Positions 32,135-42,356 of a DNA stretch of 55,703 bases are shown piece after piece; the stretch's first letter is position 1, and each line of letters opens with the position of its first letter. Below the pieces are notes generated by a model, which did not search any database, was not told where the DNA came from, and was given only the letters and a program-made list of their open reading frames with translations. Position numbers and translations under genes: made by a program. This DNA comes from Clostridia bacterium. Its GTDB lineage: Bacteria > Bacillota > Clostridia > Oscillospirales > Acutalibacteraceae. The stretch is taken from assembly GCA_017436285.1 (NCBI GenBank), contig JAFSDL010000024.1, forward strand, positions 1-55,703. The letters are read 5' to 3'.

Positions 32135-34420
32135 ATGGTAAATGATTCAAAAGTATTATTTTATAAATCTGCTGCGAGGGAATGGCTTCAGGCGATGCCC
32201 TTGGGTAACGGTTTTCTTGGTGCTATGGTCTATGGCAGAACCGATACAGAGACAATTGCAATGAACTCTGACACCCTCTGGACAGGCTTCCCCCGTCCCT
32301 CTCAGGTAAAGGAAGGTGCAAATGAGGCTTTTATCAAGGCGAGAGATTTAGCATTAAAGGGCGAATACAGAAAGGCACAGGACATTATTGAGGACAAGGT
32401 TCTTGCCCATTGCTCTCAGGCATATATGCCTCTTTGCCACATTAAATATAAATTCAAAAACACCTGTCTTTTAAAGGATTATGAAAGACAGCTTGATTTA
32501 GAAACAGGTATTAATACTGTTACATATTCCCGAGGAAACGCAAAATTTAAAAGAGAAGCCTTTGTTTCTGCTCCTGAGGATGCATATATTGAGAATATTT
32601 CTTGTAATAAAAACGCTCTTAGTTTTGAAATATCTCTTACTACTCAGTTAAAGGGTACATCATTTTGTGAAAATGGTGTAATTATTCTTGATGGCAGAGC
32701 ACCATCGGATTCACCATATAACCAGGATACATACGCACGTCTTGATGCGCCTCAATATCCCGATGACCCTGCTCTTCAGGGAACTCATTTCCGTTGCGCA
32801 TTAAAGGTTGCAACAGATGGTAAGGTTGAATATAAAACTAAATCAATTGTTATTTCAAATGCTAAAAATGCAACTGTTGTATTCTGTACTGAAAACTCTT
32901 TTAATGGTTATGATAAACATCCCGTTTTAGAGGGTAAGGAATTCAAGAACGCTTGTCTTAAAAAACTCGGTAAAGTTAATGAGAATGATTTTGAGGGTAT
33001 GAAAACTGCTCATATTGACGATTTCTCAAGCTATTTCAATAGAGTAAGTCTCAATATCGGTTCTGACAAAAAAGGCGATATTCCTACAGATAAACGTCTT
33101 ATAAAGCATAATAAAGGCGAAAGCGATATTGCTCTTTATGCCCTTATCTTCAATTTCGGCAGATATTTGGTTATTTCGGGCTCAAGGGCCGGCTCGCAGG
33201 CAACAAACCTCCAGGGCATCTGGAACGATAAGGTTGCTCCCCCCTGGAGCTCAAACTACACAGTTAATATTAACACAGAAATGAACTATTGGCCCGTTCT
33301 CCCCTGTAATCTTGCAGAATTCAATCAGCCTGTTATTGATTTGGTTAAGGATTTATCTGTTAAGGGTGAAAGAACCGCCAAAGAGATTTATGGTGCAAGA
33401 GGCTTCTGCGCTCACCACAATGTTGATATATGGCGCTATTGCGATCCTGCCGCAGGTGATGCTCAATGGGGCTTCTGGAATATGTCGGGCGCTTGGTTCT
33501 GTCAGCACGTTTTCAATCACTATTTATATACCAATGATAAGGCATACCTGAAAGAAACTGCATACCCGATTATGAAAAAATGTATTCAGTTTATTCTTGA
33601 TTTGCTTGTTGAAGATAAAGACGGTTATCTTATTATGGCACCCTCAACCTCTCCTGAAAATGAATTCCTTATTGATGGTGTTGCAATGAGTCTCAGCGAA
33701 ACCACAACAATGACAATGAGCCTTGTTAAAGAGGTGTTCGCAAACACAGTCAAGGCTGCAGATATTCTCGGTGAAAATGACGAGGATATTGAGGCTGTGA
33801 GAAAGGCTTTACCGAGACTGTTACCATTTAAAATCGGTAGCAGAGGTGAGCTTCTTGAATGGTACAAGGAGCTTAAGGAGCACGAGCCTGACCACAGACA
33901 TAAATCTCACCTTTACGGACTTCACCCAGGTAACCTTATCACTCCTGATGAAACACCTGATTTGGTAAAGGCTTGCATCCGTTCTCTTGAGCTTCGTGGT
34001 GATAACGGAACAGGCTGGAGCTTAGGCTGGAAAATCAATATGTGGGCTCGCCTTTGGGATGGTGACCACGCATTGAAGCTTCTTGATATGCAGTTACGCC
34101 CGGTTCCTGCAGTAAGGAATGTAAGATATCGCGGTGGCGGTACTTACCCCAACCTCTTTGATGCTCATCCCCCATTCCAGATTGATGGTAACTACGGTTG
34201 CACCGCAGGTATTGCAGAAATGCTTCTCCAGTCAAGAGAAGGCAAAATCTTCCTTCTCCCTGCTCTTCCAAGCACTTGGGAAAACGGTAAGGTAACAGGA
34301 CTTAAGGCAATCGGCAACATCACAGTAGATATCGAATGGAAAAACGGTAAAATGGTCAACTACAACCTTGACGGTAACACTGACGGTATTGAAATATATT
34401 GCCAAGGCAAAAGAATATAA
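32135..34420 (+). CDS. GH95-family alpha-L-fucosidase
   Basis: A 761-residue glycosidase. The GH95 N-terminal signature is [21 protein letters not shown]. The (alpha/alpha)6 catalytic domain holds the conserved [14 protein letters not shown] (the two Asn), PSTSPENEF (Glu) and [16 protein letters not shown] (Asp). The family removes alpha-1,2-fucose or galactose from host and plant glycans. No signal peptide is present, so it acts inside the cell on imported oligosaccharides. The start at 32135 has AGGTGG; a GTG four codons earlier overlaps that site. It is a single-gene unit. Confidence 0.93.
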   Translation: MVNDSKVLFYKSAAREWLQAMPLGNGFLGAMVYGRTDTETIAMNSDTLWTGFPRPSQVKEGANEAFIKARDLALKGEYRKAQDIIEDKVLAHCSQAYMPLCHIKYKFKNTCLLKDYERQLDLETGINTVTYSRGNAKFKREAFVSAPEDAYIENISCNKNALSFEISLTTQLKGTSFCENGVIILDGRAPSDSPYNQDTYARLDAPQYPDDPALQGTHFRCALKVATDGKVEYKTKSIVISNAKNATVVFCTENSFNGYDKHPVLEGKEFKNACLKKLGKVNENDFEGMKTAHIDDFSSYFNRVSLNIGSDKKGDIPTDKRLIKHNKGESDIALYALIFNFGRYLVISGSRAGSQATNLQGIWNDKVAPPWSSNYTVNINTEMNYWPVLPCNLAEFNQPVIDLVKDLSVKGERTAKEIYGARGFCAHHNVDIWRYCDPAAGDAQWGFWNMSGAWFCQHVFNHYLYTNDKAYLKETAYPIMKKCIQFILDLLVEDKDGYLIMAPSTSPENEFLIDGVAMSLSETTTMTMSLVKEVFANTVKAADILGENDEDIEAVRKALPRLLPFKIGSRGELLEWYKELKEHEPDHRHKSHLYGLHPGNLITPDETPDLVKACIRSLELRGDNGTGWSLGWKINMWARLWDGDHALKLLDMQLRPVPAVRNVRYRGGGTYPNLFDAHPPFQIDGNYGCTAGIAEMLLQSREGKIFLLPALPSTWENGKVTGLKAIGNITVDIEWKNGKMVNYNLDGNTDGIEIYCQGKRI

Positions 34421-34429
34421 ACATAAACA

Positions 34430-34464
34430 AAGGAGTGGCGTAAAAACCACTCCTTGCTTTTTTA
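34430..34464 (+). terminator. Terminator after the GH95 gene
   Basis: AAGGAGTGG (34430-34438) pairs with CCACTCCTT (34447-34455), followed by GCTTTTTT. It lies between the convergent GH95 and leucine-rich-repeat genes. Confidence 0.9.
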
Positions 34465-37400
34465 TTAATATTTATCTTTAATTGTCAAGCCCTTTGTGTT
34501 GTAATAGCTGTTTGTTGTGCCCTTAAATGCCCTGACTGTATACTTATAAGTTGTACCCTTCTTTGCGGTTTTATCGGTATAATACAAGGTTGTGCTATCA
34601 TTAACAGTTCCGATTTTCTTCCAATCTCCCGAGCCTGTTTTTCTGTATACATAATACCCTTCTGCACCGGTTACCTTACCCCATGTAAGCTTAACACCCT
34701 TTGTTGTTGAGGTTACAGATTTCAATGCAGGTACTGCAAGATAACGAAGGTAGATACCATCAGAAGAAATTGAAGATTTACCTGTACCGTCATAAGCTTT
34801 TACTGTATAAACATAAACCTTACCCTTTGATACCTTCGTATCTTTATAGGAAACGGTTGAACCATTCTTGATAGTTGCAACTCTCGTCCAGGCGTCTGCA
34901 CCATAAAGCTTGCGGTAAACATAGTAGCCATCCGCACCACTTACCTTACTCCAAGTGATTTTTAAACCACCTGTTGCATTAGCGATTTTTTTAAGCTTGG
35001 GTGTTTCAACATATTTTACACTTAAGCCTGTTTTATTGTAGCCACTCAGCCCTGCTTCATTTTTTGCTTTTACTGTGTAGTAATATGTTGTGCCCGATTT
35101 TGCGGTTTTATCTGTAAAATAGCTGTTCTTTGTGGAATCAAGATATTCAAAGCTACCACCCTTGACCTTGCGATAAACTCTGTATGCATCTGCACCTTTA
35201 ACTCTGCGCCAGGTAATTTTAACGCCATCGGTTGTGTTGTAAACCTTTTTCAGAACAATATTATCGCATTTAAGCTGAGGTATTGTCTCTGATTTGAAAT
35301 ATTTATAGCAATATGAACATCTTTGATATTTATGACCGGCTCTGTAAACGGTTGCCTCCTGACTGACAACCCATTCTGTATTATTATGCTTACATTCAAT
35401 TTCAAATTTGAAGCTATTAGCATCAGCGTAATTCTGCGCTTCGGTATTTTTATCACCAATTATTTTGAAATTTGAAATTCGGGAATGCTCAAGACCATAA
35501 TAGGTAGAGTAATAACCAAAAGCACGAGTGCCGATTTCAGTAACATTTTCACCAATTCTTACTGATTTCAGATTTTCGCAATGATAAAAAGCCTCATCAC
35601 CAACATTTTTTACACCATTACCCAACTCCACAGTTGATAAATTCAGGCATTTCTTGAAGGCAGATTTGCCAATGCTTTCAACATTATCGTGCAATTTTAC
35701 TGAATTAATATTTATTTGATAAAAGGCATAATTATTAATTTTTGTAACACTTTTCGGAATAACAACATCTGTTACCAAAGAATTACCAACATATAAATTG
35801 GCAGAGCAGGATAACATAGCGCTCCTGAAATCAATATTGCACCAGGTTGTTAAATCGGGAATAAAAACCTCTGAAAGCTTAGTACATGATGAAAGTGCAC
35901 TTGTTCCTATTGTTCTGATAGTTTGGGGAAGAATAAGAATTGTTAAACCATAGCAATCATAAAAAGCACTGTCGGCGATTGCTTTAGTGCCTGCCTTTAC
36001 CTCAAACGGACCTGTTAATGCCTTAACTCTGATAAGGTGGCTACCAATATAAAGACCTTCACCATCCCAATTCGCCTCATTGTTATAGTAAGCTGTACCG
36101 CTTATCAACCCTGAGCCGATTTTCGTAACAGAATCAGGAATAAATATTTCTGCAAGGGCTTCACAATATACTAAAGCACCGGATTCCAATTTTGTTACTG
36201 AATCAGGTATTTGGATTGAGGTGAGGCTTGTGCAATAGGCAAATGCATAGCTATTTATATCTGTAACACCATCAGGAATATCAATTGTAGCTAATTTACT
36301 ACAACCATAAAATGCATAAGAGTCAATTATTTTAAGATTATTACTTAATTTAACTGATGTAAGCCCTGTGCAACCCTTGAACGCATCCTCCCCGATTTCT
36401 GTTACTGAATCGGGCATTGTGTAGGTTGAGCCACTTTTGTTAATAGGATAATCTATCAATAATGATTTATCTGCATTAAACAATACTCCGTCAACAGAGC
36501 TGTATGTGTTGTTATCTTCTGCCACAGTATATGCCATAAGATTCAAACAACCACGGAAAGCAGCTTCGCCTATGCTTTCAACATTTTCGGAAAGATATAC
36601 AGATTCAAGCTTTTCACAATTCTCAAAGGCTTGCCTGCCGATAGATGATACTTCTTCAGGTATTTCAATTGTAACAATGTTCGTGCAACCCAGGAAAGAG
36701 TAATCACCTATTGATTTTACATTTTTACCGATTTTTACTGACTCAAAGCTTGAGCATTTATAAAAAACATAGCTATTGATTTTTGTTGCGGTATCCGGAA
36801 CAACCAAGTCCTTGATTTCACTGCCGTTCAGGTATAGTTTCGCACCGTTGTTCAATGGATTTGAGGTATTGTAAATAAAGGTTGACTCACACCAAGCCTT
36901 TAAATCAGTAATATTAACCTCTTTGATGCTTTGGCATTTTTCAAATGAACGATACCCCCATTTTTTCAAGGAAGCAGGTACATATATTTCAGAAACAGAA
37001 GTACAACCCAAAAACGCGCCTTCCCCTATTTCTGTTAAACCATCAGGAAGCTTGATTGATGTCAGATTGCTACACTCTGCAAAGGTCCAATTACCGATTG
37101 CAGATATTCCCTGCGGTATTTCCAATGAATTGATTCCCGAGCAATAACGGAATGCGCTGTTACCTATATAAGTAACTCCTTCGGGAATAGAAAGAGAACT
37201 GAGCTTGCTACAATTATAAAAGGCGTTGTTTCCGATATATGTTACACCATCAGGTATATTTATTGATGTAAGTGACTTGCAATTACTGAAGGCATAATTT
37301 CCTATTGTTTCAACAGAATCGGGAAGCTTTATTGTCTTTATATGACTAAAGCTTAATCTTCCGCTATTTATACTTGTAACACCATCAGGTACAACAACAT

Positions 37401-38457
37401 CCTCAACTAAAGCATCATTCAGATATAAGCTGCCACCCGTGGGCGTGCCACCTTCAATATTAAACCATGCATTTAAATCGCTTATATAAACCTTACTGAC
37501 ATCGGAAAGAGTAAAAGCACCGGTGCCAATTCTTTTAACACTTGCAGGAATTCTTACTGAGGTCATAAACTCACAATTATAAAAAGCCTGGTCTGCAACA
37601 AGCGTTGTGCCATCCTTAATACTACAAGAGCCTTCAAACTCAATATTCAGTCTTATAAGGAATTTACCGATATAAAGTGCGCCGTTTTTCCAGTTGCTTT
37701 GATTGGAGTAATAACCTGTACCTCGAAAAGCTCTATACCCAATATGCTCAACACTGTCAGGAATATTGATTAAAACAAGATTAGGACAGCCTGAAAAAGC
37801 ATATTCTGCAATAACCTTGGTTCCATCCTTTATTGTATAAGCACCTGTTAATTGATTAGCTTTGATAAGATATTCACCATAATAGAGAACCTCATTCTCC
37901 CAATTTAATGAATCATTATAAAAGCCGGTGTTGTTAAATGCGTTTTCTTCTATACGGGTAATACCCTTCGGTAGCTTGATTTCATTAAGACTTGTGCAAT
38001 TGCGAAAAGCAGTCTGACCGATTACCCTTAAGCCTGCAGGCAATATAACATTTTTAAGGCTACAGCAATCATAAAAGATGCTTGCACTCAGAGTGGTTAT
38101 GCCATTACCCAAATCAACAGAAACAAGATTTTTGCACTTGTTGAATACACGATAACCTGTGCTTGTAACACTATCAGGAATAACAACTGACGTAATATTG
38201 TTACACCCCTCAAAAGCATAGCCCTTAATCTGAGTTACGGGAAGACCATTATATGTTTCAGGAATAATAATTTCCCCTGTTGCAGTTGGTTTACAATCAG
38301 CAACTGAATAACCTACTGTTTCCTGATAACCGCCACCAGAAGTAACCTTTTCAAATGTCAGATATTCTGTGTCGGTAGCAGCAACATTAACAGGTGCAAC
38401 CGTTAACACGCCTGCAACAATAACTAAAGCCAAAAAAAGACTGATTATTTTTTTCAT
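34465..38457 (-). CDS. Exported BspA-type leucine-rich-repeat protein with FnIII-like C-terminus
   Basis: A 1330-residue protein with a signal peptide (MKKIISLFLALVIVAGVLTV, cleavage near Ala-Ala). Residues about 40-1000 are LRR_5 repeats of ~23 residues with the pattern IGxxAFxxCxxLxxVxIPDSV. Some repeats are replaced by longer LYxxxxLI-type inserts. A CxxH...CxxC segment follows (ECKHNNTEW, QRCSYCYK). The end has three ~85-residue FnIII-like units, each with KITWxxVxGADxYxVYRK. No LPXTG, dockerin or S-layer motif is visible, so it is secreted or attached by other means. Such proteins often bind host or fibre surfaces. The start has AGAGG. Confidence 0.9.
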   Translation of the reverse strand: MKKIISLFLALVIVAGVLTVAPVNVAATDTEYLTFEKVTSGGGYQETVGYSVADCKPTATGEIIIPETYNGLPVTQIKGYAFEGCNNITSVVIPDSVTSTGYRVFNKCKNLVSVDLGNGITTLSASIFYDCCSLKNVILPAGLRVIGQTAFRNCTSLNEIKLPKGITRIEENAFNNTGFYNDSLNWENEVLYYGEYLIKANQLTGAYTIKDGTKVIAEYAFSGCPNLVLINIPDSVEHIGYRAFRGTGYYSNQSNWKNGALYIGKFLIRLNIEFEGSCSIKDGTTLVADQAFYNCEFMTSVRIPASVKRIGTGAFTLSDVSKVYISDLNAWFNIEGGTPTGGSLYLNDALVEDVVVPDGVTSINSGRLSFSHIKTIKLPDSVETIGNYAFSNCKSLTSINIPDGVTYIGNNAFYNCSKLSSLSIPEGVTYIGNSAFRYCSGINSLEIPQGISAIGNWTFAECSNLTSIKLPDGLTEIGEGAFLGCTSVSEIYVPASLKKWGYRSFEKCQSIKEVNITDLKAWCESTFIYNTSNPLNNGAKLYLNGSEIKDLVVPDTATKINSYVFYKCSSFESVKIGKNVKSIGDYSFLGCTNIVTIEIPEEVSSIGRQAFENCEKLESVYLSENVESIGEAAFRGCLNLMAYTVAEDNNTYSSVDGVLFNADKSLLIDYPINKSGSTYTMPDSVTEIGEDAFKGCTGLTSVKLSNNLKIIDSYAFYGCSKLATIDIPDGVTDINSYAFAYCTSLTSIQIPDSVTKLESGALVYCEALAEIFIPDSVTKIGSGLISGTAYYNNEANWDGEGLYIGSHLIRVKALTGPFEVKAGTKAIADSAFYDCYGLTILILPQTIRTIGTSALSSCTKLSEVFIPDLTTWCNIDFRSAMLSCSANLYVGNSLVTDVVIPKSVTKINNYAFYQININSVKLHDNVESIGKSAFKKCLNLSTVELGNGVKNVGDEAFYHCENLKSVRIGENVTEIGTRAFGYYSTYYGLEHSRISNFKIIGDKNTEAQNYADANSFKFEIECKHNNTEWVVSQEATVYRAGHKYQRCSYCYKYFKSETIPQLKCDNIVLKKVYNTTDGVKITWRRVKGADAYRVYRKVKGGSFEYLDSTKNSYFTDKTAKSGTTYYYTVKAKNEAGLSGYNKTGLSVKYVETPKLKKIANATGGLKITWSKVSGADGYYVYRKLYGADAWTRVATIKNGSTVSYKDTKVSKGKVYVYTVKAYDGTGKSSISSDGIYLRYLAVPALKSVTSTTKGVKLTWGKVTGAEGYYVYRKTGSGDWKKIGTVNDSTTLYYTDKTAKKGTTYKYTVRAFKGTTNSYYNTKGLTIKDKY

Positions 38458-38509
38458 ACACTTGCCTCTTTTCATTGTTAAATGCAAATTTTAAAATATC
38501 TTTAAATTT

Positions 38510-38538
38510 ATATTACCATATTCAGTCCATCTTTTCAA
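38510..38538 (-). promoter_or_regulatory. Promoter of the leucine-rich-repeat gene
   Basis: On the minus strand TTGAAA (38533-38538), 17-bp spacer, TAATAT (38510-38515), about 53 bases before the ATG. Confidence 0.65.
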
Positions 38539-38590
38539 TTTAAATTCTATAGTTAAATGTAACAATATATTTTGTAGCTGTTTGTAAATT

Positions 38591-38620
38591 AAAAACCGCA
38601 CCCAAAATTTGAGTACGGTT
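38591..38620 (-). terminator. Terminator after the YdbC-like gene
   Basis: AACCGTACTC and GGGTGCGGTT on the minus strand pair with two mismatches, followed by TTTAATTT. It separates this gene from the leucine-rich-repeat promoter. Confidence 0.55.
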
Positions 38621-38644
38621 GAAAATATCAAATTATGTATTATT

Positions 38645-38869
38645 TTATTTTGCTAAAACTTCACCAATGATGTTGTAAAGTGCTTCAAGCTCTTCCTTGG
38701 TTAAAGAAATACCCTTACCCATTTTTTCGTGGTCGGGTGCCCAGTCACGAATGTCGTATTTGGGCTTGCCACCATTCCATGAAATAAGGTTAAGCTCTCT
38801 TGTCCAGCCCTTACCTGTTTCTGAAATTTCACCTAAATTTTCCTGAATTTCGTATTTGAATTCTGCCAT
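38645..38869 (-). CDS. PC4/YdbC-family single-stranded DNA-binding protein
   Basis: A 74-residue protein that matches the bacterial PC4-like YdbC family along its length: GEISETGKGWTRELNLISWN, then KYDIRDWAPDHEKMGKGISL. Family members bind single-stranded DNA or RNA as dimers; the physiological role in Firmicutes is unclear. A GGAGAAAAG-type site precedes the start. It is 23 bases downstream of the aldolase gene and probably shares its transcript. Confidence 0.85.
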   Translation of the reverse strand: MAEFKYEIQENLGEISETGKGWTRELNLISWNGGKPKYDIRDWAPDHEKMGKGISLTKEELEALYNIIGEVLAK

Positions 38870-38892
38870 TATTCTTTTCTCCTTTTTAATAA

Positions 38893-39816
38893 TTATTGAA
38901 TATTGAATTTTTCTTTAACTGCCTGAGTGAAAGCATACATCTGCTCAATTTCAAGCCTTCTGCTTTCTGTAAGCTCTGCGGGGTTTCTTGTTCTTGTATT
39001 GATACCGATATCAACACCATCAAGGCTTACATAGTATTTTGCATTTACAGGGTAGCACTGACACTCTGTAACAGAAAAATAACCAATCATATCCTGCAAG
39101 AACTTTGCCTTCTCTTCATCGCCATCTTTATGAGCCTTAAAAAGCTCAACATAAAGCTCGGGGTGGAAATTAGCCATAACACCCGAGTAGCCTAAAGCCC
39201 CCATTTTAATGCTTTCAGAAAGAGTTGCAGCATTAGCATTGAAAAGCTTAACAGATGTTCCGTTAATAATATCAAGCTTTTCCTTAAGCTCAGCAAGGCA
39301 GCAACATGTATCCTTAATAAACTGATATTTTCCGCTTTCAACCATTTTCTTCAAAACATATGGTGAAATTTTGCGTTTATAGGGATAGGGACATTCATAA
39401 ACGCCTAAAGGAATTTCGGGAAGCTGTGATGTTACATATTCCATATTTTTTAAATAAACATCATCATCCTCGTCCTCTTTTGCAAATCTGTTGGAAATGA
39501 AAACATAAGCATCAATGCCACATTCAATAAATGCCTTTGCTTCCTTAATCTGAGTATCTAAATCATTTGCAGTATGACCTGAGGCCACAATAGACATACC
39601 CTCAGGCTTGTTTGCCATAATGAATTTTAAAAGCTCAAGGCGTTCCTCAAAGCTTAAAAAGAAAATTTCACTGCTCTGGCAGATAGCAAAAATACCGTCA
39701 ACGCCTTTTTTTGCATACCAGTCAATTAAAGCCTTAACACCGGCATAGTCAATTTTATTATCGTCAGTAAAGGGTGTTATCATCGTTGGATAAACGCCAT
39801 TGTTGATTTCTTTCAT
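38893..39816 (-). CDS. DapA/N-acetylneuraminate-lyase superfamily aldolase
   Basis: A 307-residue Schiff-base TIM-barrel protein, distinct from the true dapA at 7398-8288. The N-terminus (GVYPTMITPFTDDNKIDYAG) and the Lys in YQFIKDTCC are typical. The usual YNxP motif is YECPYP and the GTTGE loop is CQSSEIFF, so the substrate is probably neither aspartate semialdehyde nor clearly sialic acid. Likely a pyruvate-type aldolase or lyase of sugar acids. The start at 39816 has AGGAAG upstream; an ATG three codons earlier also exists. Confidence 0.8.
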   Translation of the reverse strand: MKEINNGVYPTMITPFTDDNKIDYAGVKALIDWYAKKGVDGIFAICQSSEIFFLSFEERLELLKFIMANKPEGMSIVASGHTANDLDTQIKEAKAFIECGIDAYVFISNRFAKEDEDDDVYLKNMEYVTSQLPEIPLGVYECPYPYKRKISPYVLKKMVESGKYQFIKDTCCCLAELKEKLDIINGTSVKLFNANAATLSESIKMGALGYSGVMANFHPELYVELFKAHKDGDEEKAKFLQDMIGYFSVTECQCYPVNAKYYVSLDGVDIGINTRTRNPAELTESRRLEIEQMYAFTQAVKEKFNIQ

Positions 39817-39878
39817 AAGTATCACTTCCTAAATTTTTACATTAATTTAATAATACCACATATTTCTTTTAAAATAAA

Positions 39879-39907
39879 TAGACTTTTTATATTTTTATTG
39901 ATATAAT
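39879..39907 (+). promoter_or_regulatory. Promoter of the GNAT gene
   Basis: TAGACT (39879-39884), 17-bp spacer, TATAAT (39902-39907), about 41 bases before the ATG. Confidence 0.6.
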
Positions 39908-39948
39908 GTTGTAAAAATTATTTAAATTTACGTTTTCGGGAGATAACA

Positions 39949-40503
39949 ATGAATATAAGAAAATATCAGGAAAAAGATTTTGAAGCAACAAAATATGTTT
40001 GCCTTAACGATATGCTCGGTAAAGAGGGTTATGAAAAGGTTATTGAATATGTTGAGGTAATGTTCTGCAGATATTATCTTGAACAAGAACCCCAAAATTG
40101 CTTTGTTGCAGTTGATGAAAACGACAAGGTAATCGGCTATACATACGGCGCGGCTGATTATGACAATTATCAGAACAACTTTTCAGAATATATCAATGCA
40201 GTCGCAGAAATCGAAAACAGAAAATTCCTTAATGACGCGCTTACAGAAATGTTTGACCACGCAATTTATAAAAAGGACTACCCTGCTCACCTTCATATTG
40301 ATATTCTTCCGGATTATCAGTCAAAGGGCATCGGTTCAAAGCTCATTAAAGCCTTCTGCGACAATCTCAGAGAGCAGAAGGTTAAAGGGGTTATGTTAAT
40401 CGTCGGAACTGAAAACGAGGGCGCAAGGCGATTTTATGAGCGAAACGGATTCACGCTTCTTCAGGATATGCCCACCGGCGCAGCTTATGGTATGAAATTA
40501 TAA
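39949..40503 (+). CDS. GNAT-family N-acetyltransferase
   Basis: A 184-residue acetyl-CoA-dependent acetyltransferase. The core shows the beta4 strand LHIDILPDYQSKGIGSKLI with the acetyl-CoA pyrophosphate loop QSKGIG, and the C-terminal NEGARRFYERNGF motif. It resembles the acetyltransferase domain of O-GlcNAcase-type and small-molecule GNATs; the substrate cannot be told. It is a single-gene unit bounded by a promoter and a strong terminator. Confidence 0.88.
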   Translation: MNIRKYQEKDFEATKYVCLNDMLGKEGYEKVIEYVEVMFCRYYLEQEPQNCFVAVDENDKVIGYTYGAADYDNYQNNFSEYINAVAEIENRKFLNDALTEMFDHAIYKKDYPAHLHIDILPDYQSKGIGSKLIKAFCDNLREQKVKGVMLIVGTENEGARRFYERNGFTLLQDMPTGAAYGMKL

Positions 40504-40513
40504 TAAAACAGAT

Positions 40514-40552
40514 ATAAAAAATGCAGTAGGTTCATCGCCTACTGCATTTTTG
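40514..40552. terminator. Bidirectional terminator between convergent genes
   Basis: AAAATGCAGTAGG (40518-40530) pairs perfectly with CCTACTGCATTTT (40538-40550). A and T runs on both sides let it serve the GNAT gene and the small gene at 40562. Confidence 0.92.
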
Positions 40553-40561
40553 TGTGTTTAG

Positions 40562-40789
40562 TTATTTTGCGAGCCATTCTTCAGCTTTTGCTGCGGACAT
40601 TCTCTTGATGTTTTCTTCCTTATATGGTGATTCCTCGCCACCATTTACATAAAGGAAGAATTTGCCGTCTGCAGTTTTATAAAGGCTTTCTTCGTAGCCT
40701 GCAGGGTCACCAAACTCACCAAAAGTATTCTTTTTTACAAGCTCTGCTGTGGCAGTATCGTACTCAACCTTACAAATAACTTTTTTCAT
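40562..40789 (-). CDS. Small protein of 75 residues, function unknown
   Basis: Begins MKKVICKVEYDTATAELVKK and ends SAAKAEEWLAK, with the middle block YKTADGKFFLYVNGGEESPY. It is soluble and predicted mainly beta-strand plus a C-terminal helix. I recall similar short proteins from gut Clostridia and mobile elements but cannot give a function. The start at 40789 has GAGGTG; an ATG three codons earlier lacks a clear site. It lies alone between a bidirectional terminator and the citrate synthase 3' end. Confidence 0.75.
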   Translation of the reverse strand: MKKVICKVEYDTATAELVKKNTFGEFGDPAGYEESLYKTADGKFFLYVNGGEESPYKEENIKRMSAAKAEEWLAK

Positions 40790-40868
40790 AATTTTCACCT
40801 CGAAATTTAGTTTTGTTTCACACCAAAGGTATTATATATTAAAAAATAATAAATTTCAACAAGAAATA

Positions 40869-42203
40869 TTAGACAATTTTCTCTTCCATAATGCTCTTAT
40901 ATGCAGGGCGGATTATCTTATCAACGCAGATAAGCTCTTCAATTCTGTGAGCACTCCAACCAACAATACGAGCAATTGCAAACATCGCTGTATAAAGCTC
41001 CTGAGGAATACCGAGCATATCATAAACAAAACCGCTATAGAAATCCACATTAGGACTTACACCCTTATAGATTTTTCTTTTCTGTGCGATAAGAATTGGT
41101 GCAAGCTCTTCAATATTTTCATAGAGCATCAAATCTCTTTCCCTGCCCTTTTCCTTTGCTAAATCCTCAACATAGCTTCTGAAAACTCTTTCACGAGGGT
41201 CAGAAAGTGAATAAATTGCATGACCCATACCATAAACAAGACCTTTTTTATCAAATGCTTGTTTATCAATGATTTTGGTAAGATACGCGCTTAATTTTTC
41301 CTTATCATCAAAATCAGGAACATTGGTTTTTATATCATCAATCATTTCCATTACCTTGATATTTGCACCACCGTGCTTCGGTCCCTTGAGAGAGGACATT
41401 GCAGCAGCAATTGTTGAATATGTATCAGAGCCTGAAGATGTAACAACGCGGGTTGTGAAGGTTGAGTTATTACCGCCACCGTGCTCCATATGAAGAATTA
41501 AAGCAGTATCAAGAACCTTTGCTTCGGTTTTGGTATATTTCTTATCAGGGCGAAGCATCATAAGAATATTTTCAGCAGTAGAAAGCTTAGGGTCGGGTCT
41601 GTGAATAATCATACTTTCCTGCTTTTCTGAGTAGTTGTATGCGTGGTAAGCATAAACCGCAAGAAGCGGAAAAGTGCTTATAAGCTGAATGCACTGTCTT
41701 AAAGCATTGGGAATTGTTGTATCAATAGCATTTTTATCATAAGAAGCAAGTGTGAGAATGCTTCTGGTCATTGAATTCATTATATCTGAGCTTGGCGCCT
41801 TCATAATTACATCACGAGTGAAGTTATTTGGAAGTGTTCTGCAGTCCCGAAGGTATTTTTTGAATTCTTTCAGCTCGCTTTTATCAGGCAATTCACCGAG
41901 TAAAAGAAGATAAGCAATTTTTTCAAAACCAAATTCATCGTCCCCAAGGTCATTAATCAAATCCTGAACTCTGTAGCCTCTGTACCAAAGCTCACCATCG
42001 CACTGAACCTTTTCTCCGTCAACCATTTTTGATGAAATGATTTTAGAAATGTTTGTAAGTCCTGTTACAACACCATTACCGTTAATATCTCGCAGACCTT
42101 TATTTACTTGATGTTCTGTATAAAGCTCCGGATCGATTTTATCATTTTTGCGACAGATTTCCTCTTTAATTGTTGTGTAATTATTCAATTTTTCAAAATT
42201 CAT
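40869..42203 (-). CDS. gltA: Citrate synthase
   Basis: Condenses acetyl-CoA with oxaloacetate; in anaerobes it supplies 2-oxoglutarate for glutamate. The 444-residue protein has the signature GMGHAIYSLSDPRERVFRSY with catalytic His, the earlier LILHMEHGGGNNSTFTTRV block, and DFYSGFVYDMLGIP with the catalytic Asp region. The ATG at 42203 has AGGTGAA upstream, and a TTG immediately precedes it. It has its own TTGACT-N17-TATATT promoter. Confidence 0.93.
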   Translation of the reverse strand: MNFEKLNNYTTIKEEICRKNDKIDPELYTEHQVNKGLRDINGNGVVTGLTNISKIISSKMVDGEKVQCDGELWYRGYRVQDLINDLGDDEFGFEKIAYLLLLGELPDKSELKEFKKYLRDCRTLPNNFTRDVIMKAPSSDIMNSMTRSILTLASYDKNAIDTTIPNALRQCIQLISTFPLLAVYAYHAYNYSEKQESMIIHRPDPKLSTAENILMMLRPDKKYTKTEAKVLDTALILHMEHGGGNNSTFTTRVVTSSGSDTYSTIAAAMSSLKGPKHGGANIKVMEMIDDIKTNVPDFDDKEKLSAYLTKIIDKQAFDKKGLVYGMGHAIYSLSDPRERVFRSYVEDLAKEKGRERDLMLYENIEELAPILIAQKRKIYKGVSPNVDFYSGFVYDMLGIPQELYTAMFAIARIVGWSAHRIEELICVDKIIRPAYKSIMEEKIV

Positions 42204-42239
42204 CAATTCACCTACTTATATCCTTCTGACTATAAATTA

Positions 42240-42268
42240 AATATACAAAATTTTTACAATTCAGTCAA
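42240..42268 (-). promoter_or_regulatory. Promoter of citrate synthase
   Basis: On the minus strand TTGACT (42263-42268), 17-bp spacer, TATATT (42240-42245), 37 bases before the ATG. Confidence 0.75.
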
Positions 42269-42356
42269 TAAACCGCAACAAACCTTAACGGAAAATTAAT
42301 AAATAAAAGTCACCTGACTATATAATAACTATATAATAATCAAGCAACTTTTTTTA

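Noticed and set aside
34465-38457. Dockerin, LPXTG or S-layer anchor on the leucine-rich-repeat protein
   Set aside because: The C-terminus ends in a FnIII-like unit (GLTIKDKY) with none of these motifs.
40562-40789. Antitoxin of a toxin-antitoxin pair
   Set aside because: No partner gene is adjacent; both neighbours are ordinary metabolic or acetyltransferase genes with their own signals.
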